A DNA stretch of 64,000 bases from Mycobacterium sp. E183 (GCF_001667735.1 NZ_LZJN01000077.1:1-64000), one strand, 5' to 3'; numbered from the stretch's first letter, positions 43,809 through 54,472 are shown. Program-made: numbers and translations. Notes: generated by a model not told the origin, from the letters alone.

Positions 43809-45007
43809 CGACGCGTAGGACCCGCAGCGGAGTAGAGGATCGGTGGACGAAAACCGTCCGCGTGGACGGCAAGGCACAGACGGTGCCGTCCGCCAGCGCT
43901 GGCAAGGGTAAGCGGTACCGCGCACGCTACGTCGATGAGCGCGGGCGCGAACACGCGAAGGGATTCGACACCAAACGCGCCGCCCGGCTGTGGCTGGACA
44001 GTCAGGTGAGCACCATCGTCACCGGCACTCACGTTGCACCGCGTGACGCCGTCCTTACGGTGGCGCAGTGGTGCGAGCAGTGGATCAAGGGCTACGAGAT
44101 CAACCGGCCCAACACCGTCCGTAACGCGCGTTTCCATGTCGCCTTGATCAATATGGCCTTCGGTGACCGGCTGCTTACCTCGATTCGGCCCAGCGAGGTC
44201 AAAAGCTGGGTAGCGCGGCTGCAGGCCGATGACATGTCGGCGTCATACGTCTACGCGGTGCACAGCCGGTTACGGCAGATCCTCGCCGACGCCGTCCACG
44301 ACGGCGTTCTCGGCCGTAATCCGTGTAGTCGGCGGACATCGCCACCAAGAGGTAAACAGAAGTGCTACGTGGCAACCAGCGAGCAAGTCTGGGCGTTGCA
44401 CGATGAAATGCCTGAGCACCTACAGGCCGCGGTGTTGCTCGGCGCCTTTGCCGGGTTGCGGATCGGTGAGGCGTGCGGGCTGCGGGTCACCGATGTCGAT
44501 TTCACTCGTGGTGTGGTCCATCCGCGGTTGCAGTACGGCGATGCTCCGCTCAAAACAGACGGCAGCGTCGCGCCCATCCCGGTTCCACACGAACTCACGC
44601 TGATACTGTCGGCCGCTGTGGCGCGACACCCTTCGGACTGGATGGTTCCCCGGTCTATCAATGGCGGGGATAAAGCGTGCTCGCCGAACACGGTCGAGGA
44701 CGCGATACGGGTAGCGCGCGCCAAGGTGCCGGGATTACCGGAGAAGTTTTGTTTCCATGATCTGCGCCACTATTTCGCTTCCCTGTTGATCGCCTCAGGA
44801 GCGGATATCAAGACGGTGCAGGCGCGGCTACGTCACGCCACCGCAGCCACCACACTGGACGTGTACGGGCACTTATGGCCGGACGCCGACGAGTCCACCA
44901 GGACAGCGGTGGGCGCAGCAATCGCCGCTCGGCGCAAAACTACTGCGGACGCACTGCGGACGGGCGGCGCTGGTGCCCGGAAAACCGTAGGTCAGGAGGT
45001 TAGCTGA
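43805..45007 (+). CDS. int: Tyrosine integrase of the element
   Basis: 400 residues. An N-terminal arm-binding part ([20 protein letters not shown]) and a core-binding SAM-like domain ([16 protein letters not shown]) precede the catalytic domain: R219 in [15 protein letters not shown]318 and R321 in [14 protein letters not shown]344 in [10 protein letters not shown], nucleophile Y354 in [10 protein letters not shown]. All catalytic residues are present. Its last codons contain the right arm-type repeat. The stop overlaps the new ATG of the Rv1590-like gene (TGATG), so the recombinase gene abuts its own attachment core. Confidence 0.93.
   Translation: MTTRRTRSGVEDRWTKTVRVDGKAQTVPSASAGKGKRYRARYVDERGREHAKGFDTKRAARLWLDSQVSTIVTGTHVAPRDAVLTVAQWCEQWIKGYEINRPNTVRNARFHVALINMAFGDRLLTSIRPSEVKSWVARLQADDMSASYVYAVHSRLRQILADAVHDGVLGRNPCSRRTSPPRGKQKCYVATSEQVWALHDEMPEHLQAAVLLGAFAGLRIGEACGLRVTDVDFTRGVVHPRLQYGDAPLKTDGSVAPIPVPHELTLILSAAVARHPSDWMVPRSINGGDKACSPNTVEDAIRVARAKVPGLPEKFCFHDLRHYFASLLIASGADIKTVQARLRHATAATTLDVYGHLWPDADESTRTAVGAAIAARRKTTADALRTGGAGARKTVGQEVS
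44943..44963 (+). repeat. Right copy of the 21-bp arm-type repeat
   Basis: Exact copy of 8257-8277 with two CTGCGGAC units 11 bp apart. It lies inside the 3' end of the integrase gene, 55 bp before attR. Confidence 0.6.
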
Positions 45008-45210
45008 TGAGCGAACCGGTCTACAACGTCTACACCGGCGAGTTGGGGGGCACCGCGGTGCCGACAGCGGCGCAGTTGGGTCTGGAGCCGCCCCGGTTCT
45101 GCGCGGAATGCGGACGCCGGATGGTGGTGCAGGTCCGCCCCGACGGCTGGCGGGCGCGGTGCTCGCGGCACGGACAGGTCGACTCGGTCGACCTGGAGGC
45201 CCAGCGATGA
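45007..45210 (+). CDS. Rv1590-like small protein with an element-supplied start
   Basis: 67 residues: [20 protein letters not shown] and so on. From VYNVYT onward it is host sequence; the first four codons and the GTCAGGAGG ribosome site are element DNA, and the ATG overlaps the integrase stop. CAEC and CSRH near the end may form a metal knuckle. The native start survives at 8104. The gene overlaps the following Rv1591-like gene (ATGA). Function unknown. Confidence 0.8.
   Translation: MSEPVYNVYTGELGGTAVPTAAQLGLEPPRFCAECGRRMVVQVRPDGWRARCSRHGQVDSVDLEAQR
45019..45035 (+). other. attR core (17 bp)
   Basis: Exact repeat of 8140-8156, positioned at codons 5-10 of the Rv1590-like gene, directly behind the integrase. 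Confidence 0.85.
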
Positions 45211-45845
45211 CCGAGCACGCGCACACCCCGGGAAGGTCACGGGCGCGCCGTATCGGCATCGCCGTCCTGACGCCGGTGGCGGCGGGTGTGCTGGTCGGCG
45301 CCCTGTGGGCGTGGATCGCCCCGCCGATCCACGCCGTGGTGGCCCTCACGCGCGCCGGTGAACGGGTCCACGACTATCTCGGCAACGAGTCGCAGCACTT
45401 CTTCGACGCGCCCTGCCTGATGCTGGGCCTGCTCACCGTGTCGGCGGTGGTGGCGCCGGCGCTGGCGTGGCAATGGCGCGCGCGCCGGGGGCCGGGCATG
45501 GTCGTCGCCTTGGCGACCGGCCTGGTTGCCGCGGCCGCGGTCGCGGCCGCCATCGGGGCGGCGCTTGTCCGAATCAGGTACGGAGCGTTGAACTTCGACG
45601 CGGTGCCGCTGCCCAAGGGCCCGTCCGTGGCCTACGTCATCCAGGCGCCCCCGGTCTTCTTCGCAAGCGATCCGCTGCGGATCGCGCTGACGCTGCTGTG
45701 GCCCGCCGCGATCGCCGCACTGGTCTATGCGGTGCTCGCGGCCGCCGACGCCCGCGACGATCTGGGGGCTACCCCGCCGCCCGACCGGCCTTCCGATGCG
45801 CTCCCGGTGGGAGCGGGCAGCGCCCCGGAAGCGCCCGGGTCATAG
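45207..45845 (+). CDS. Rv1591-like membrane protein (DUF2567-type)
   Basis: 212 residues with four hydrophobic segments (about 17-38, 70-90, 96-116, 158-180) and a loop containing [17 protein letters not shown]. The ATG overlaps the Rv1590-like stop. Matches Rv1591 by position and layout. Function unknown. Confidence 0.78.
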   Translation: MTEHAHTPGRSRARRIGIAVLTPVAAGVLVGALWAWIAPPIHAVVALTRAGERVHDYLGNESQHFFDAPCLMLGLLTVSAVVAPALAWQWRARRGPGMVVALATGLVAAAAVAAAIGAALVRIRYGALNFDAVPLPKGPSVAYVIQAPPVFFASDPLRIALTLLWPAAIAALVYAVLAAADARDDLGATPPPDRPSDALPVGAGSAPEAPGS

Positions 45846-47180
45846 CGGGCGGCGGTGAATCCTGCGGCCGAGGATGACCTTGGCCGCGATCTTGGTGAGC
45901 CGCGCCATGCCGACGTAGGTCATCGGGTGGAACATCGTCGGCCAGGTGGTCCGGATCAGGTGCTCGGTCAGCGGCCGGCCGTCGAACCGGTCGGTGAGCC
46001 AGCGCAGCGTCATCGGCGCCGAGAGCGGATGCAGCAGCATGTGCTCGTTGAACGCGTCCCGGTGGTAGGTCACCTGGGCGCCGCCGGCCGAATAGGCGTC
46101 GGCGAGCACGTCGATGTCGTGCACGTCGATGAGGTAGTCGTGGACGGCCTGCACGATCAACACCGGCGGTGTCGGCACCGCGACACCCAGCTTGATGTTC
46201 TCGAACACGTGCGTGACCTCGGGCGTCGACAGGATGGCATCGAGCGGCTCGTCGAGGTAGTCGCCCATGTTCTTGCCGGCCATCTTCACGACCGCCTCCA
46301 CCGTGGTCATCTTCTCCAGCGACTCGAGCAGGGCACGCCCCTCCTCGTTGCTGTGCTCCTTGATCACCCGGTCCAGCTCGGGGTAGATGTGGGCGAGGGC
46401 CGCCACCACCAGCGCAGGCAGGCCCGACAGGAAACTGCCGTTGAGCCGGCGGAAGGTGTTGCCGAGGTCGCCGACGGGCGATCCCAGCACCGCGCCGACG
46501 ATGTTGAGTTCGGGCGCGTACTCGGCGCACACCTCGGCCGCCCAGGCGCTGGCCAGCCCGCCGCCGGAGTACCCCCACAGCCCGATCGGCGCCGAGGGCG
46601 AGAGCCCGAGGCGTTCCGCGCCCAGGGCGGCCCGAATGCCGTCCAGGACGCGATAGCCGGGTTCGTAGGGGGCGCCCCACAGGCCCCGCAGCCCCTCGTG
46701 GTCGGGCACGGACACGGCCCAGCCCTCGGCGACGGCCGCGGTGATCAGGAACAGTTCGAGCTGGCCGATCGAGCCGAGGGCCTTCGCCCGGCGCCGCAGC
46801 GCGTACGACGGGAAGCAGCGGGACGACACGGCGTCGATCGCGCACTGGTACGACAGCAGCGGGCACGGACGTTCCGGGGCCAGCTCGGCAGGGACGATCA
46901 CGGTGGTCGCGGCGGCCTCGGGCTCGCCGTTCATGTCCATGGTCCGGTAGAGCAGCTGGGTGGCCTTGACGGGCTGCGGGATCAGCCCGAGAAAAGCCAG
47001 CTCGACGTCGCGCGAGCGCAGGACGGTGCCGGGTTCGGCGTGTTGGAAGCCGAGGGGCGGCTGGTAGAACGGGTCGTCCGAGGGCAGCAGCGGTCGCACC
47101 TTGCGCTGCAATTCCTCGTGCGGCGGCCGGGCGATCCACTCCGCCCCGCGCGTGCCTGCCAGATTGCCGAGCTCAGCCAT
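45840..47180 (-). CDS. Secretory-type lipase/esterase (Rv1592c-like)
   Basis: 446 residues. The LIP-type lipase pattern includes the nucleophile in [35 protein letters not shown] near the N-terminal third, [15 protein letters not shown] (acid) and FNEHML (histidine). Related mycobacterial enzymes hydrolyse lipids and are inducible under starvation. The large plus-strand open frame on the opposite strand is a shadow. Convergent overlap of 6 bp with the Rv1591-like gene. Confidence 0.85.
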   Translation of the reverse strand: MAELGNLAGTRGAEWIARPPHEELQRKVRPLLPSDDPFYQPPLGFQHAEPGTVLRSRDVELAFLGLIPQPVKATQLLYRTMDMNGEPEAAATTVIVPAELAPERPCPLLSYQCAIDAVSSRCFPSYALRRRAKALGSIGQLELFLITAAVAEGWAVSVPDHEGLRGLWGAPYEPGYRVLDGIRAALGAERLGLSPSAPIGLWGYSGGGLASAWAAEVCAEYAPELNIVGAVLGSPVGDLGNTFRRLNGSFLSGLPALVVAALAHIYPELDRVIKEHSNEEGRALLESLEKMTTVEAVVKMAGKNMGDYLDEPLDAILSTPEVTHVFENIKLGVAVPTPPVLIVQAVHDYLIDVHDIDVLADAYSAGGAQVTYHRDAFNEHMLLHPLSAPMTLRWLTDRFDGRPLTEHLIRTTWPTMFHPMTYVGMARLTKIAAKVILGRRIHRRPL

Positions 47181-47342
47181 TGAGGCTCCCTTCTAGGCCA
47201 TCCGGCATTCTCGCGCACGAACGGCAGGTAACCAAAACGTAATCGCCGCACTGTGAGCGACTTCTTGGGTGGGCGATCCAGGTCATGCACGTCACTGGTA
47301 CCCGGTTTGCGGCTGCGTCACCCGACGACGCTTCCCGTCAGC

Positions 47343-48077
47343 CTATCCGGGACGGCGTTCGGCGGCGTCAAACTGACCCGGCGGTCGCAGCGCGGCGAAT
47401 TCGTCGGTGACGCGCAACTGAGAATCGGTGAAGTGGTACAGGGCCGCCGGCCGCCCGCCGCTGCGGCCGGACTGGGCGATGGTGCCGGTCTGGCTGATCA
47501 CGCCGCGGCGGACCAGCACCCGTTGCAGGTTGGTCGCGTCGACCTGGTAACCCAGCGCGGCGCCGTAGATGTCGCGAAGCGTGGAGAGCGCGAATTCCCT
47601 TGGCGCCAAGGCGAATCCGAGGTTGGTGTAGGACAACTTGGCGATCAGCCGGGCGTGGGCGTGTGTCACCATCGGTCCGTGGTCGAAGGCCATCGGCGGC
47701 AGGCTGCTCACCGGGTGCCAACGGGTGTCCGGTGGCAGTTCCGGAGTGGCGGGGGAGGGCACCAGCCCCAGGAAGGTCGACGCGATGACGCGGGCGCCCG
47801 GCACCCGGTTGGGGTCGGAAAACACCGCCAGCTGCTCCAGGTGCGCCAGTTCCTTGAGGTCCACCTTCTCGGCCAGCTGTCGCAGGACGGAGGTGGTCAT
47901 GTCCTCGTCGGTGCGCAGCCGCCCGCCGGGCAGCGACCAGGCGCCCCGCTGCGGATCCTTGGCGCGCTGCCACAACAGCACGTTCAGCTGCGGTTTCTCT
48001 GTTCGCGGCCCGTTGGTTACCCGGCGAACTTGAAACACCACCGCAAGCACCTCGTGTTCAGTGCTAGTATGGCCCAT
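47343..48077 (-). CDS. nrtR: NrtR, Nudix-related repressor of NAD synthesis
   Basis: 244 residues from [13 protein letters not shown]. The N-terminal Nudix-like domain ([25 protein letters not shown]) has a degenerate Nudix box, as in ADP-ribose-sensing NrtR. A C-terminal winged helix ([20 protein letters not shown]) binds DNA. The start codon abuts a 23-bp palindrome facing nadA, so it represses nadABC and its own gene. This is the Rv1593c position. Confidence 0.88.
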   Translation of the reverse strand: MGHTSTEHEVLAVVFQVRRVTNGPRTEKPQLNVLLWQRAKDPQRGAWSLPGGRLRTDEDMTTSVLRQLAEKVDLKELAHLEQLAVFSDPNRVPGARVIASTFLGLVPSPATPELPPDTRWHPVSSLPPMAFDHGPMVTHAHARLIAKLSYTNLGFALAPREFALSTLRDIYGAALGYQVDATNLQRVLVRRGVISQTGTIAQSGRSGGRPAALYHFTDSQLRVTDEFAALRPPGQFDAAERRPG

Positions 48078-48100
48078 GTTTTCGATTATAAGTCGAAAAC
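48078..48100. promoter_or_regulatory. NrtR operator between nrtR and nadA
   Basis: Perfect arms GTTTTCGA and TCGAAAAC with a 7-nt spacer TTATAAG, lying between the divergent starts and touching the nrtR start codon. It ends 23 bp before the nadA GTG. Confidence 0.85.
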
Positions 48101-48123
48101 CTCCCGGGCTGAAAGGGGCCGCC

Positions 48124-49173
48124 GTGACGGTTATCAATCGCATGGACACGCTCGCTGAAGACATGATGGCCGACCTCACGAATTCGCCCGCCGGCTACGC
48201 CGGTGTCGAGGGAGACGAGCAATGGGCCGCCGAAATCCGCCGCCTGGCCAAGCTGCGCGGCGCCACCGTGCTCGCCCACAACTACCAGCTGCCCGCCATC
48301 CAGGACGTCGCCGACCACGTCGGCGATTCGCTGGCGCTCTCGCGGATCGCTGCCGAGGCTCCCGAGGACACCATCGTGTTCTGCGGCGTGCACTTCATGG
48401 CCGAGACCGCCAAGATCCTGAGCCCCGAGAAGACCGTACTCATCCCGGACCAGCGGGCCGGCTGCTCGCTGGCGGATTCCATCACCCCGGACGAACTGCG
48501 CGCCTGGAAGGACGAGCACCCCGGCGCCGTCGTCGTCTCCTACGTCAACACCACCGCAGCGGTGAAGGCGCTCACCGACATCTGCTGCACCTCGTCCAAC
48601 GCCGTCGACGTGGTCGCATCCATCGACCCCGACCGCGAGGTGCTGTTCTGCCCGGACCAGTTCCTGGGTGCGCACGTCCGCCGGGTAACCGGCCGCACCA
48701 ACCTGCACGTGTGGGCCGGTGAGTGCCACGTGCACGCCGGCATCAACGGCGACGAGCTCTCCGAGCAGGCCCGTGCGAACCCCGAGGCCGAGCTCTACGT
48801 GCACCCCGAATGCGGTTGCGCCACTTCGGCGTTGTACCTCGCGGGCGAGGGCGCCTTCCCGGCGGACCGGGTCAAGATCCTGTCCACCGGCGGCATGCTC
48901 GACGCGGCGCATCAAACGCACGCCCGCAAGGTGCTGGTCGCCACCGAGGTCGGCATGCTGCACCAATTGCGCCGGGCCGCACCGCAAGTCGACTTCCGCG
49001 CGGTCAACGACCGGGCCTCGTGCAAGTACATGAAGATGATCACGCCGGCGGCGCTGCTGCGCTGCCTGGTCGACGGGGCCGACGAAGTCGACGTCGACCC
49101 GGAGATCGCGGCGGCCGGCCGCCGCAGCGTGCAGCGAATGATCGAGATCGGCCAGCCGGGCGGTGGTGAATGA
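48124..49173 (+). CDS. nadA: NadA, quinolinate synthase
   Basis: 349 residues from GTG ([10 protein letters not shown]), the same length as I recall for M. tuberculosis NadA. It condenses iminoaspartate with dihydroxyacetone phosphate using a 4Fe-4S cluster. Visible: [29 protein letters not shown] and VHPECGC (cluster cysteines), and STGGMLDA. First gene of nadABC; repressed through the NrtR site just upstream. Confidence 0.96.
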   Translation: MTVINRMDTLAEDMMADLTNSPAGYAGVEGDEQWAAEIRRLAKLRGATVLAHNYQLPAIQDVADHVGDSLALSRIAAEAPEDTIVFCGVHFMAETAKILSPEKTVLIPDQRAGCSLADSITPDELRAWKDEHPGAVVVSYVNTTAAVKALTDICCTSSNAVDVVASIDPDREVLFCPDQFLGAHVRRVTGRTNLHVWAGECHVHAGINGDELSEQARANPEAELYVHPECGCATSALYLAGEGAFPADRVKILSTGGMLDAAHQTHARKVLVATEVGMLHQLRRAAPQVDFRAVNDRASCKYMKMITPAALLRCLVDGADEVDVDPEIAAAGRRSVQRMIEIGQPGGGE

Positions 49174-50747
49174 TCGTCCGCCCGGCCTGGACGCACAGCG
49201 CTGACGTCGTCGTCATCGGCACCGGTGTCGCGGGATTGGCCGCGGCGCTGGCCGCCCACCGCGCCGGCCGCAGCGTCGTCGTGCTGAGCAAGGCCGACCA
49301 GGCGCGCGGGGTGACCGCGACCCACTACGCCCAGGGCGGCATCGCCGTGGTCCTGCCCGACAACGACGATTCCGTCGAGGCCCATGTCGCCGACACCGTG
49401 ACCGCGGGCGCCGGCCTGTGCGATCCCGACGCGGTGACCTCGATCGTCGCCGACGGCTATCGTGCGGTGTCCGAATTGGTCGGCGCCGGAGCGCGATTCG
49501 ACGAGGCGACGCCCGGCCGCTGGGACGTCACGCGCGAGGGCGGGCACTCCCGGCGGCGGATCGTGCACGCCGGCGGCGACGCCACCGGTGCCGAGGTGCA
49601 GCGAGCGCTCGACCACGCCGCCCGGCTGCTGGACATCCGCACCGGTCACGTCGGCCTGCGCGTGCTGCACGACGGAGCCGCGGTGACCGGCGTCTCCGTC
49701 GGCAACCCGGACGGCTACGGCATCATCCACGCGCCGGCGGTCATCCTGGCCTCCGGCGGGCTCGGGCACCTCTACGGCGCGACGACCAATCCGGACGGCT
49801 CCACCGGCGACGGCATCGCGCTGGCGTTGTGGGCCGGTGTCGCGGTCAGCGACCTGGAGTTCATCCAGTTCCACCCCACGATGCTGTACGCCGGCGCGGC
49901 AGGCGGCCGGCGGCCGCTGGTCACCGAGGCCATCCGCGGTGAGGGCGCCATACTGGTTGACCGGCAAGGCAATTCGGTCACCGCCGGCGTCCACCCGATG
50001 GGTGACCTGGCGCCGCGGGACGTCGTCGCCGCGGCCATCGACACGCGGCTGAAGGCCACCGGCGACCCGTGCGTCTTCCTCGACGCCCGCGGCATCGCCG
50101 GTTTCGCGGCCCGCTTCCCCACGGTGACCGCCGCGTGCCGGGCCGCCGGCATCGACCCCGTCCGCCAACCCATCCCGGTCGTGCCGGGGGCGCATTACAG
50201 CTGCGGCGGCGTCGTCACCGACGTGCACGGGCAGACCGAACTCCCGGGCCTGTTCGCCGCCGGCGAGGTGGCGCGCACCGGCATGCACGGGGCCAACCGG
50301 CTGGCGTCCAACAGCCTGCTGGAAGGCCTGGTGGTGGGGGGCCGAGCCGGCAGGGCCGCGGCCGCGCACGCGACGGCGGCGGGCCGCACCCGCGCGGTCG
50401 CACCCGAGCCCAGCGCCCACACCGCGCCCGAGCGCGCCGAACTGCAGGCCACGATGAGCCGCGACGCTTCGGTGGTGCGCGACGCCGCCGGGCTGACGCG
50501 GCTGTCGGACGCGCTGGCGGGTGCGCCGGCGCGCGTCATCGCCGGCCGCCGCGATTTCGAGGACGTGGCGCTGGCCGTCGCCGCCCGCGCGGTGACCGCG
50601 GCGGCCCTGGCCCGCAACGAGAGCCGGGGCTGCCATCACCGCGCGGAATACCCGGACCCCGCACCCGAACAGGGCCGCAGCAGCGTGCTGCGGCTGGCCG
50701 ACGACCGGAACTCGGTACTGGTGGAGGCGCTGGCGGCGGTGGGCTGA
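49170..50747 (+). CDS. nadB: NadB, L-aspartate oxidase
   Basis: 525 residues. N-terminal FAD fold ([20 protein letters not shown]), the fumarate reductase-like [13 protein letters not shown] and [13 protein letters not shown], and C-terminal helical cap [14 protein letters not shown]. It oxidises L-aspartate to iminoaspartate for NadA. ATGA overlap with nadA. Confidence 0.96.
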   Translation: MIVRPAWTHSADVVVIGTGVAGLAAALAAHRAGRSVVVLSKADQARGVTATHYAQGGIAVVLPDNDDSVEAHVADTVTAGAGLCDPDAVTSIVADGYRAVSELVGAGARFDEATPGRWDVTREGGHSRRRIVHAGGDATGAEVQRALDHAARLLDIRTGHVGLRVLHDGAAVTGVSVGNPDGYGIIHAPAVILASGGLGHLYGATTNPDGSTGDGIALALWAGVAVSDLEFIQFHPTMLYAGAAGGRRPLVTEAIRGEGAILVDRQGNSVTAGVHPMGDLAPRDVVAAAIDTRLKATGDPCVFLDARGIAGFAARFPTVTAACRAAGIDPVRQPIPVVPGAHYSCGGVVTDVHGQTELPGLFAAGEVARTGMHGANRLASNSLLEGLVVGGRAGRAAAAHATAAGRTRAVAPEPSAHTAPERAELQATMSRDASVVRDAAGLTRLSDALAGAPARVIAGRRDFEDVALAVAARAVTAAALARNESRGCHHRAEYPDPAPEQGRSSVLRLADDRNSVLVEALAAVG

Positions 50748-51598
50748 TGATGCTTCCCGACGAACGGAGTGCCGCACAGGACATCATTCGGCGCGCGCTG
50801 GAAGAGGACCTGCGCTACGGGCCCGACGTCACCACGCTCGCGACCGTGCCCGCCGGCGCGGTGGCCACGGCGTCGATGGTGCCCCGGCAGCCCGGCGTGA
50901 TCGCGGGCGTGGAGGTCGCCCTGCTGGTCCTCGACGCCGTCCTCGCCGGCGGCTACGAGGTGGTGCACGCCGTCGAGGACGGCGCTCGGCTGCAGCCCGG
51001 CGAGCCGGTGCTGACCGTGCGCGCCGATACCCGCGGCCTGCTGACCGCCGAGCGGACCATGCTGAACCTGGTCTGTCACCTGTCGGGCATCGCCACCACG
51101 ACGGCGGCGTGGGTCGAGGCCGTGGACGGCACCAAGGCCAAGATCCGCGACACCCGCAAGACGTTGCCGGGCCTGCGCGCGCTGCAGAAATACGCGGTGC
51201 GGGCCGGCGGGGGTGTCAACCACCGGCTGGGGCTGGGGGACGCGGCGCTCATCAAAGACAACCATGTGGTGGCCGCGGGATCGGTGGTCGGCGCGCTGCG
51301 GGCGGTGCGCGACGCCGCGCCCGACCTGCCGTGCGAGGTCGAGGTGGACTCCCTCGAACAGCTCGACGAGGTGCTCGCCGAAAAGCCCGAACTGGTGCTG
51401 CTGGACAACTTCCCGGTATGGCAGACGCAGATGGCCGTGCAGCGGCGCGACGCGCGCGCCCCCGCGGTGCTGCTCGAATCGTCCGGCGGGCTCAGCCTTC
51501 AGAACGCCGCCACGTACGCAGCGACCGGGGTGGACTACCTGGCCGTCGGCGCGCTGACACACTCGGTGCGCGCGCTCGACATCGGCCTGGACATGTAG
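50747..51598 (+). CDS. nadC: NadC, nicotinate-nucleotide pyrophosphorylase
   Basis: 283 residues (ATG at 50747 overlapping the nadB stop; ATG 50750 is also possible). It converts quinolinate and PRPP to nicotinate mononucleotide. Family motifs: LTAERTMLNLVCHLSGIAT, KIRDTRKTLPGLRALQKYAV, GGGVNHRLGLGDAALIKDNH and VEVDSLEQLDE. Completes the de novo NAD operon. Confidence 0.96.
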   Translation: MMLPDERSAAQDIIRRALEEDLRYGPDVTTLATVPAGAVATASMVPRQPGVIAGVEVALLVLDAVLAGGYEVVHAVEDGARLQPGEPVLTVRADTRGLLTAERTMLNLVCHLSGIATTTAAWVEAVDGTKAKIRDTRKTLPGLRALQKYAVRAGGGVNHRLGLGDAALIKDNHVVAAGSVVGALRAVRDAAPDLPCEVEVDSLEQLDEVLAEKPELVLLDNFPVWQTQMAVQRRDARAPAVLLESSGGLSLQNAATYAATGVDYLAVGALTHSVRALDIGLDM

Positions 51599-51612
51599 GA
51601 CTTACCGGCCGG

Positions 51613-52044
51613 TCATCCCCGCGCCAACGCGTCGGCGGCCGAGCGTGCCGAAAGAGCTTCGAGCACAGCACATTCCGCTTCATACACGGCGGCCTCGGCG
51701 AAATCGATGGTATCGAGCGCGTAGCCGATGGCCATGTTGGCGTAGGCGTCCATCTCCTTGGCTTCGTGCTGGGCATTCTTCTCGGCCAGGTCTTTGCGGA
51801 TCTTGGCGACGTGAGACTTCCATTTCTCGGCGATTTCCCGCCAGTGCTTCGACGCGTCATCGTCAGCGGCTGAGGCCCGGTCTTGCAAATGGTCGGCGGC
51901 TTGGTCTGCCCTGTCGCGGGCGTGGGCCGCGTCCGCCTGGACCTGTTCACGGGCCTGCTGCGCCGCGGCACGCACCTTGTCGTTGGCCTCCCTGGCGGCG
52001 GTGGAGATTTTTTCGAACCGGGCGGTCAGGTCGTTGTCGGCCAT
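51613..52044 (-). CDS. Coiled-coil hypothetical protein
   Basis: 143 residues from MADNDLTARFEKIST. A long Ala/Asp/Arg-rich helix (AREQVQADAAHARDRADQAA) gives a coiled coil; the C-terminal part (AYANMAIGYALDTIDFAEAA) is helical. Similar mycobacterial proteins are of unknown function. A sensible ribosome site (AAGGGAT) lies before the ATG. Confidence 0.75.
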   Translation of the reverse strand: MADNDLTARFEKISTAAREANDKVRAAAQQAREQVQADAAHARDRADQAADHLQDRASAADDDASKHWREIAEKWKSHVAKIRKDLAEKNAQHEAKEMDAYANMAIGYALDTIDFAEAAVYEAECAVLEALSARSAADALARG

Positions 52045-52165
52045 GGGGAGATCCCTTCTGCTCAAGGGGTTGGTTGTGCACCTGTCATCGTCTCGCCGCG
52101 CCGCGCGCCGCCGTAGGGTCCTAAGTCCTTGCTCGCGAACGGATTTGACACCGGTGTCACAGTCT

Positions 52166-52738
52166 TCACATCCGCATCGTCAGCAGCGTCCGCGCGGCGG
52201 GCTTGGCGGCTTCCAGCGCGCCCGCGTCACCGGAGATCCGGGACAGGATCAGTGCGCCCTCGATCAGCGAGATCACCGCCAGCGCAACCTGTTCGGCCTT
52301 TGCCTCGGACCAGCCGTCGGAGCGCAGCCGCTGCTCGACCGCCGCGCACCAGCCCCTGAAGGCACGCGCCGACGCCTCGCGCACCAGTGGGCTCGCGTGC
52401 ACCGACTCGGTCGCGATCGGTTCGATCGGGCAGCCGTCGCGCCGGTCGCCGGCCAACCCGGCCGCCAGCAGGTCGATCCAGCGGTCGACGATGTCGGCCG
52501 CGGGCCGGCCGGTCGCCAGGAATCGGCGCAGCAGCTGCTCGATGCCGGTGCCTTCGGCTTCGACGACCGCCGCGGCCAGTTGCTGCTTGCCCCGGGGGAA
52601 GTGGTGATACAGCGAACCGGGTTTGACGCCGGCCTCGTCGAGGATCTGGTTCAGCCCGGTCGCCGCGTAGCCCTGGCGGCGAAACAGCGTGGCGGCCGTC
52701 TCGACCAACGCGGCGCGGCTGCGGTCGGGTCTCGGCAT
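52166..52738 (-). CDS. TetR-family regulator
   Basis: 190 residues from MPRPDRSRAALVETA. N-terminal HTH: LFRRQGYAATGLNQILDEAG, SLYHHFPRGKQQLA. The C-terminal ligand domain has PIEPIATESVHASPLVREA, as in LmrA/YxaF-type regulators. It is divergent from the alcohol dehydrogenase with an 18-bp palindrome between, its most likely operator. Confidence 0.87.
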   Translation of the reverse strand: MPRPDRSRAALVETAATLFRRQGYAATGLNQILDEAGVKPGSLYHHFPRGKQQLAAAVVEAEGTGIEQLLRRFLATGRPAADIVDRWIDLLAAGLAGDRRDGCPIEPIATESVHASPLVREASARAFRGWCAAVEQRLRSDGWSEAKAEQVALAVISLIEGALILSRISGDAGALEAAKPAARTLLTMRM

Positions 52739-52751
52739 GCTATTGACTTTA

Positions 52752-52769
52752 CTTGAGTGATCACTCAAG
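52752..52769. promoter_or_regulatory. Palindromic TetR operator
   Basis: CTTGAGTGATCACTCAAG, a perfect 18-bp palindrome 13 bp from the regulator start and 9 bp from the dehydrogenase start. It should control both genes. Confidence 0.8.
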
Positions 52770-52778
52770 AATGCAGAG

Positions 52779-53807
52779 ATGAGGCAGCTGACGTACGAGG
52801 AAGCCGGGCGCTACGCGTGGCGCGAGGTGCCCGAACCGCAGATCACCGCGCCCGGGCAGGCGCTGGTGCGGCCGCTGGCGGTGGCGTGTTGCGACCTCGA
52901 CGTCGCGGTGTGCAACGGGCGGCTGCCGTTGCCGCCGGGGTATGCGGTCGGGCACGAAGGGCTGGCCGAGGTCGTCGCCGTGGGCGACGACGTCACGGGC
53001 GTCCGGGTGGGCGACCGCGTCGTGGTGCCGTTTCAGATCAACTGCGGCGATTGCCGCGAATGCCGCCGCGGCGTGACCGGCTCGTGCAGCGCGGTGCCGT
53101 TCATGGCGGCCTACGGGATGGCGCCGATCGCCGGCCTGGACGGCGGCGGGTTCATGTCGGACCTGGTGCTGGTTCCGTACGCCGATGCGATGCTCATCCC
53201 GTTTCCGGACGCCGTCGACCCGGTTTCGATCGCGTCCCTGTCGGACAACATTCCCGACGGCTGGCGCACCGTCGGGCCGTTCGCTGCGGAGCTGGACACG
53301 CTCGATCCCGTCGATCGCCGCGTCCTGGTCCTCGGACGGCTGTCGATCGGCCTGTATTCCGCCGCGATCGCCGCGGCGCTCGGGGCCCACGTCGACTACG
53401 TCGACACCGACCCGCAGCGGCTGGCCGCCGCCGAGAAGCTCGGCGCGGTGGTCCATGATGCCGCCAAACCCGACAAGTCGTGGGGCGCTTACCCGGTCAC
53501 CGTGCACACCACCAGCGATGCGACCCTGCTGGCGGCGACGCTGCGCGCCACCTGGCCGGACGGCGTGTGCACCGACACCGGGATCTACCCCGAATACAAA
53601 GTCGAGATGCCGTTGCTGCCGATGTACTCACGCGGCGTGCGGTTCGTCACCGGCCGCGTCAGCGCGCGCACGGTGATCCCGCGGGTGCTCGACCTGCTCG
53701 CGGGCGGCCTGGACGTGTCGCCGGCGGTCGACCGCGTCGTCGCGTGGGAAGACGCCCCCTCGGCCTGGCCGACGATGACCGGAAAGACCGTCTTCACCCG
53801 CGCGTAG
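52779..53807 (+). CDS. Zinc-dependent alcohol dehydrogenase-like (MDR) protein
   Basis: 342 residues. GroES-like N-terminus with catalytic-zinc-type [15 protein letters not shown] and structural-zinc cysteines [15 protein letters not shown]. The Rossmann domain is [21 protein letters not shown]; the usual GxGxxG is degenerate there (GRLSIG). Substrate unknown. Probably induced by the ligand of the adjacent TetR regulator. Confidence 0.85.
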   Translation: MRQLTYEEAGRYAWREVPEPQITAPGQALVRPLAVACCDLDVAVCNGRLPLPPGYAVGHEGLAEVVAVGDDVTGVRVGDRVVVPFQINCGDCRECRRGVTGSCSAVPFMAAYGMAPIAGLDGGGFMSDLVLVPYADAMLIPFPDAVDPVSIASLSDNIPDGWRTVGPFAAELDTLDPVDRRVLVLGRLSIGLYSAAIAAALGAHVDYVDTDPQRLAAAEKLGAVVHDAAKPDKSWGAYPVTVHTTSDATLLAATLRATWPDGVCTDTGIYPEYKVEMPLLPMYSRGVRFVTGRVSARTVIPRVLDLLAGGLDVSPAVDRVVAWEDAPSAWPTMTGKTVFTRA

Positions 53808-53965
53808 CGCCGTCGGGCGTGCATTCCGGGCGTCGGGCGTGCGCCCAGGGCGGGCCCCGGCCGCGTGTCGCCGCCATGAGCGCACGCGCAAAGCCGTGCG
53901 CGCACGCCAGAAGCTGTCAACGCAAGAAAAAGCCGCGAACGCCGCCGCAACAGCGCGCCCGGGTC

Positions 53966-54388
53966 TCAGGCGATGTCGCCGACGAACACGCCGATCCGGC
54001 GCAGCTGCATCCGGGCCATCCGCGGCAGCCGTTCGGCGTCGGGACCCTCGGTGCCGGCCGGCAGGATGCGCGGGTTGGTGATGTGCACCACGCGGTTGCG
54101 GCCGAACTGAACGTCGGCCTCACCGGCCGCCAGCACGTTCTTGACCCAGTTCGTCTTGCCGTGGCCGAGCGCGATCGCCAGCACGTTGCCCTTGCGGTAC
54201 GGGGTGATGATCGTCTCGTACGGGGTGCCGGAGGTGCGGCCGCGATGCTTGATGGTCGCGGTCCCGGGCAGAAAGCGGGCGATCGGCTTGACCGCGGGAT
54301 TGAAATACTTGATCTGGAAGCGCTCGAACCAGGGCGGGAACACCATCGGGACGCCTGGAGCGTTATTGGGGTGATCCTTCGCGGACAT
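53966..54388 (-). CDS. Deazaflavin (F420)-dependent nitroreductase-family protein
   Basis: 140 residues with the Ddn/DUF385 split-barrel pattern: [36 protein letters not shown]. Members bind F420 and reduce quinones or nitro compounds; the substrate here is unknown. Located upstream of and divergent from hisD. Confidence 0.85.
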   Translation of the reverse strand: MSAKDHPNNAPGVPMVFPPWFERFQIKYFNPAVKPIARFLPGTATIKHRGRTSGTPYETIITPYRKGNVLAIALGHGKTNWVKNVLAAGEADVQFGRNRVVHITNPRILPAGTEGPDAERLPRMARMQLRRIGVFVGDIA

Positions 54389-54472
54389 GACGGCTCCCTG
54401 AGTCGTGTGGGCCTTTCACGGGCACTGTACCGGTCGGATAACAACTTGAGCTGCTCTGGGACAATGGAGGCA

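Larger units (their letters stand above)
8140..45035. mobile_element. Integrated genetic element (~36.9 kb) with integrase, excisionase, replication module and defence/envelope cargo
   Basis: Bounded by an identical 17-bp sequence at 8140-8156 and 45019-45035, with a tyrosine integrase abutting the right boundary. The genes on either side (bioB and Rv1590-like) are neighbours in M. tuberculosis apart from other insertions. Internal genes have visibly less extreme GC content and are of accessory type. There is an excisionase, a divergent repressor, a DnaB-like ATPase and an iteron array, but no capsid, tail, portal, lysis or FtsK-like transfer gene that I can recognise. It is best described as a self-excising genomic island or a satellite-like integrative element. 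Confidence 0.85.

Noticed and set aside
8173..45018. Prophage or conjugative element
   Set aside because: No capsid, portal, tail, lysis, relaxase or FtsK/TraSA-like gene is recognisable, so neither label is supported.
45769..47183. Very long open frames on both other frames across the Rv1592c-like gene
   Set aside because: Shadows of the lipase gene, with no start sites and biased composition.
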